Shown: positions 61,501-64,000 of the stretch, one piece after another
Layout: each line of letters starts with the position of its first letter
Position numbering within the stretch: position 1 is the stretch's first letter
Source of the DNA: Brienomyrus brachyistius
Taxonomy: Eukaryota; Chordata; Actinopteri; Osteoglossiformes; Mormyridae
Length of the DNA: 64,000 nt
Direction of reading: 5' to 3'
NCBI RefSeq assembly: GCF_023856365.1
Contig: NC_064536.1
Coordinates: forward strand, 37,006,776-37,070,775
Position numbers and translations under genes: made by a program
Notes under the pieces: generated by a model
Seen by the model: the letters and a program-made list of their open reading frames with translations, nothing else
The model's database searches: none
Told to the model about the DNA's origin: nothing

Positions 61501-63872
61501 GTAGAGAAGTACTGGGCCCCCCGAAGGGCATCAAAACTTTCATCAATTTGTGGCAAGGGGAAGGCATCCTTTTTGGTCTTCTGATTTAACCGCCTATAAT
61601 CCACACACAGCCGTAGGCTGCCATCTGCCTTCCTTACCAACACTATAGGTGATGCATAGGCGCTACTGCTTTCCTGAATAACACCTTTGCTTAAGAGTTT
61701 AGAAATGTGCTCCTTAACTTCACCATACTGGGTGGGCGGTATTCGCCGATAAGGCTGGGTAACAGGATCATCATCTGTTAGGTGAATTTCATGCCTTACC
61801 CTGTCCGTATACCCCAGGTCCTCGTCCTCTACTGCAAATATGTCAATATACCTGGCCAGCAGTGCCTTCAACTGAACCTTTTGTTCCTCATTACCACCAA
61901 GGTCAAGTGTCTCTAGAACAGATAAATCACCGTTACAACCAGGAACAACAACTGTAACTTGCTCAACGCTAGCCGCGATCCGCTGAAATTTCACTGCACA
62001 TTGTGATTCATTCTCTATACACGCCACTTTCGACAGGACACCCAACCGGGCCCTAGGCGGGAGCCATACATCTTCTTGTGAGAGATTCAGAACTTGTAAC
62101 TGCATCACGGGACTGGACGGATCTACCAGTGTGGGAATTACTATCAGACCCCTCGGTAATGGCGTGCTAAGTGGCTCAAACAACATCAGACCGTCATGTG
62201 CACCCTTAGCGACCTGGATCGTGGCTACGGATGCAGCAGGTATGTGTTCTGGGAACTTCCCAGCTACACGGACCACTGACTTACGGTCAACACTACACTT
62301 CTGCAGTCTCTGAAAAACGTCTCTCCAATCAGAATCCAATTTTCCACCCAGCGTAGTATCAAATTCTGCATAAACCAGCTCCCTACACCGACTGATAATG
62401 TTCATTCCCACAATGCAGGGTAAAGACTGTTCAGTACTAACTGGATCCCTGACCACCAGAAAGCCACAACTGGGCAGCTTTAAGCCCATTGCTATTACCT
62501 CTAACTCCAGATAACCCAGATAAGGTATGTCTAGTCCATTGGCGGCTGTTAATCTAAGCCAGCCAGAGGTGGGAAGCATATCCTCATCCTCTCCATGCAA
62601 GTATTTTCGAAAGAATTTCTCAGTAATGGTGCTCACCTGGCTACCAGTATCTAATAGGCAGGGTGTCTTAATGTCCCCAATTTTAAGCTCAACAACTGGA
62701 CATGTCCCTACAGCTCGCTGCAGCAACTGACTCTGGGATGACGGTGTAAGATTTGAGTCTAGGGTACTTCCCCGAATTGCTCGACTCACAACAACTGGGG
62801 AGGGGCGTTTCCCTGAGCTGCGGGGGGGAGAAACTACACCTCCAGCATTTTGCCTTTGCAAGCAATCCTTTGCCACATGCCCCGCACCTCGACACTTAAA
62901 ACAGATGGGCCGCCCATCTTCGGTATACCTGGGCTGTCGTTTAGGCCTGGCATCACTACTAAATCCACCCTTCTGTACGGCAAGATCTTTCACCACCCTG
63001 GTCAACTCACTAATGGCCTTCCCCTGGTCAGCTATTACCTTAAGGACATCCTCCAAGGTGGCAGAATTTGCTTCCTGCGCTTGTAAGGCGGAACAGTGTA
63101 CATGATCACTGCTGCCCCTAAATTTGGTGGTCTTCGGGTTTCTGGGAAACTCTTCCAGACACCACAGCTGAGCCTCCTCCCGCACCTCAATTATGGATGA
63201 CTCTGGGTTGCCTCGCACATATTTACGAAGCTCCCTTCTAAGAGCAGGGTCTCTAACCCCTTCTATGAACTGATCCCTTAGTGTCTTTCTCTCATTAGTG
63301 ACTGCTTCCGGAGAACACCTCAATACAGAATTAAGAGCTTGCGATAGGGCGTGGGAAAATTCTCGAATGCCCTCCCCCTCCTGCTGCCTCCGACTATAGA
63401 AACTATGCAGCAGTTGATGAACACTGCGCTTGTCCCTGAAAGCTGCTCTCAGGTAGGTGAATAAGTCATTGGGATTGTCACAATCAGCATTACTGCGCAT
63501 ATGCGCTTCCTCTAAAGCTGCTCCCCTAAGAAGTGACAATACAAAATCATACTGGTCCTGTTCAGATTGATTTCTTGCACGAAGCACACGTTCAACTTCG
63601 TCAATGAAATCATCCACCGATCGGCCATCAGTCTCAAAGTCACCACTAAATGGAGAGATATGTCTCTCCCTGGGAACATAAACATAAGACCGCTTAGTTA
63701 GGGCAGCTATCGTCGCCATGGCGTCCTCATGTCTACTCTGTAGTTCTTTAACCTGCCCCCTCAAAACAGTCTCAGACTGCTCATCTTCTGAACCAGACAT
63801 CGTAAAATACTCTACACCACACTTTTTGAAAGGATAAACGGTCCTCTGAAAGTTCAGGCGAGGGATGAGCAC
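58527..63872 (-). CDS. gag-pol: Gypsy element 2 Gag-Pol polyprotein, uninterrupted
   Basis: 1781 codons without a stop. The likely true start is Met25 (MSGSEDEQSE), because the first 24 residues look like leader. Gag capsid-like helices span about 70-245 (ISPFSGDFETDGRSVDDFID). A zinc knuckle CFKCRGAGHVAKDC is at 324-337. Protease LLDTGSQVS has D408. Reverse transcriptase has D793 (STIDLASGYHQ) and VYLDDILVYS (855-858 YLDD). RNase H has ETDASNHGLGAVL (D1016). Integrase has H1291, H1296, C1326, C1329, then D1358, D1417 and E1453 (DD35E), followed by RFNRTIHDLLRTL. All catalytic residues are present. Gag and Pol are in one frame, unlike element 1. Confidence 0.93.
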   Translation of the reverse strand: MLIPRLNFQRTVYPFKKCGVEYFTMSGSEDEQSETVLRGQVKELQSRHEDAMATIAALTKRSYVYVPRERHISPFSGDFETDGRSVDDFIDEVERVLRARNQSEQDQYDFVLSLLRGAALEEAHMRSNADCDNPNDLFTYLRAAFRDKRSVHQLLHSFYSRRQQEGEGIREFSHALSQALNSVLRCSPEAVTNERKTLRDQFIEGVRDPALRRELRKYVRGNPESSIIEVREEAQLWCLEEFPRNPKTTKFRGSSDHVHCSALQAQEANSATLEDVLKVIADQGKAISELTRVVKDLAVQKGGFSSDARPKRQPRYTEDGRPICFKCRGAGHVAKDCLQRQNAGGVVSPPRSSGKRPSPVVVSRAIRGSTLDSNLTPSSQSQLLQRAVGTCPVVELKIGDIKTPCLLDTGSQVSTITEKFFRKYLHGEDEDMLPTSGWLRLTAANGLDIPYLGYLELEVIAMGLKLPSCGFLVVRDPVSTEQSLPCIVGMNIISRCRELVYAEFDTTLGGKLDSDWRDVFQRLQKCSVDRKSVVRVAGKFPEHIPAASVATIQVAKGAHDGLMLFEPLSTPLPRGLIVIPTLVDPSSPVMQLQVLNLSQEDVWLPPRARLGVLSKVACIENESQCAVKFQRIAASVEQVTVVVPGCNGDLSVLETLDLGGNEEQKVQLKALLARYIDIFAVEDEDLGYTDRVRHEIHLTDDDPVTQPYRRIPPTQYGEVKEHISKLLSKGVIQESSSAYASPIVLVRKADGSLRLCVDYRRLNQKTKKDAFPLPQIDESFDALRGAQYFSTIDLASGYHQVAVEEHDRHKTAFSTPFGLYEYLRLPFGVCNGPATFQRLMQATMNDLVFQIMLVYLDDILVYSQTFPEHLERLDRVLRRLKETGLKVKLQKCHFLQTEVNFLGHQVSADGIGTDPGKVSAVRQWPVPSTVRGLRSFLGFCSYYRRFIHGFSKIAGPLHDVVNLCSNTGSPGKANQLLTLAWTEECQAAFDLLKDRLTSAPILGFADFTQPFILETDASNHGLGAVLYQQQDGVKRVIAYASRRLRSAERNDRYYSSMKLELLALKWAITEKFRGYLLGSKFTVITDNNPLCYLKTAKLGAIEQRWVAQLSVFDFEVQYRPGRNNIVADTLSRQPFAGEPEQVSEDAEFDGCVAICSLSRGTKLDSELVTAALESCKIRQIRIAEPREKKPLELTQDNTPTLPGYSMEELQSFQQKDPMLQIFRGLWDRNKVPTGKERQVLPRPVRLLLKHWDCVKIVNGLLYRVVSDEKHGEYFQLLLPSSLRKQVLEGAHDSMGHQGVERTLQLLRRRCFWVGMHEDVARWVKECQRCVLAKMPQPKIRPAMKSFLASRPLEVIAVDFTVLEPAIDGRENVLVVTDIFTKFTQAFPARDQKADTTAKILLREWFMKYGVPERLHSDQGRNFESAVVAELCRLYGVKKSRTTPYHPTGNAQCERFNRTIHDLLRTLPPEKKRRWPEHLPELVYAYNVTPHSTTGYSPYYLLFGVEPHLPVDALLGQKQVVNPNHDWLAVHQQRLSEAHARAKVYSEQKAAERISVQRDIVYCPKIEVDALVYLRDRPLGRNKIQDAWKPTVHRVVEVLGNTYTVEPVEGGPCKRVNRVDIKPCVSPPVPAPRRKLPAPVTQSSPSSGTESDVGDAEEDVFLVRHMVPGSNILLDRSELVGSQPVACRDEDMQIGSAETPNRETVETDAGEPSPEMQTPVAGPRRSQRVNAGQHSNVYHEPRSVLDMASVSPAAVSQILTSLSTVLFREAIKEVRKTLVGSE

Positions 63873-64000
63873 TCCACCCGGTCCACTCTTCTGGGAACGT
63901 CACACCGGCTCTGCCGCTTGGGCACTCCTCGCACCGCTTCCCGTTACTCGAGTTGCTCCACCGGTCCAGTGTCCCTCCAGTCAGCAGAAACCACCAACCT
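63873..64000 (-). other. 5-prime leader of Gypsy element 2
   Basis: Sequence upstream of the gag-pol frame; it should end at a primer-binding site and the 5-prime LTR beyond the window. Nothing else seen. Confidence 0.5.

Larger units (their letters stand above)
57716..64000 (-). mobile_element. Ty3/Gypsy LTR retrotransposon, element 2 (runs off window)
   Basis: Minus strand. 3-prime LTR at 57716-58496, polypurine tract at about 58497-58510, single gag-pol frame at 58527-63872 and part of the 5-prime leader to 64000. The 5-prime LTR is outside the window. It is unrelated to element 1 in LTR and Gag. Its coding region has no visible break, so it is a candidate recently active copy. Confidence 0.92.

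Overview
This 64 kb window looks like accessory DNA from a ray-finned fish nuclear genome. The reasons are the element set: a Maverick/Polinton, a Rex3 non-LTR retrotransposon ending in a GATG-type tail, CR1- and L2-clade LINEs, DD34E Tc1-like transposons, two Ty3/Gypsy elements, several solo LTRs and a tRNA-like SINE. I recognise no single-copy host gene; almost everything identifiable is a mobile element or its remains. I cannot fix the species.

Region 1 (1 to about 32.6 kb) is one Maverick/Polinton, a giant virus-like DNA transposon, bounded by inverted repeats of at least 570 bp (1-1860 against about 31745-32330). Plus-strand genes: protein-primed DNA polymerase B (5021-12675, broken), packaging ATPase (12664-13332, intact) and a Maverick-type unknown protein (26322-26981). 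Minus-strand genes: major capsid protein and protease (27122-28245), a basic minor core protein (28250-28651), a penton-like protein (28690-29452), a retrovirus-type integrase (29545-30547) and a small Cys/His protein (30654-31486). The Maverick has been hit repeatedly: a solo LTR carrying a second solo LTR (197-1482), a short non-autonomous LTR element (2234-3825), a CR1 LINE carrying a Tc1 copy (6339-9938), a solo LTR inside polymerase motif C (11995-12283), and a 460 bp solo LTR that has been split by an L2 LINE (13609-17837) and by an 8.1 kb Gypsy element (18047-26159).

Region 2 (32.6-44.7 kb) holds two more copies of the non-autonomous LTR family (32811-34511 minus, 37158-39078 plus), a solo LTR (35270-35687), a nearly intact Tc1-like transposon with a single nonsense codon (39137-40767), and a full-length Rex3 with a perfect 12 bp target duplication that itself carries a solo LTR (40850-44711).

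Region 3 (44.7-57.7 kb) is older debris: a possible retroviral protease scrap, CR1 and L1-like fragments, a second, more decayed Maverick remnant (about 49338-50510), an L2 3-prime end, a SINE, and two more copies of the non-autonomous LTR family (52318-54134 plus, 54512-56641 minus), the latter inside an inverted-repeat element.

Region 4 (57716-64000) is a second, unrelated Gypsy element on the minus strand with an uninterrupted 1781-codon gag-pol frame, running off the window.

The most novel-looking item is the non-autonomous LTR family (six loci here). It has LTRs of about 260-300 bp and no recognisable pol, yet it encodes a protein with conserved sequence blocks around a hypervariable Pro/Ala-rich stretch.
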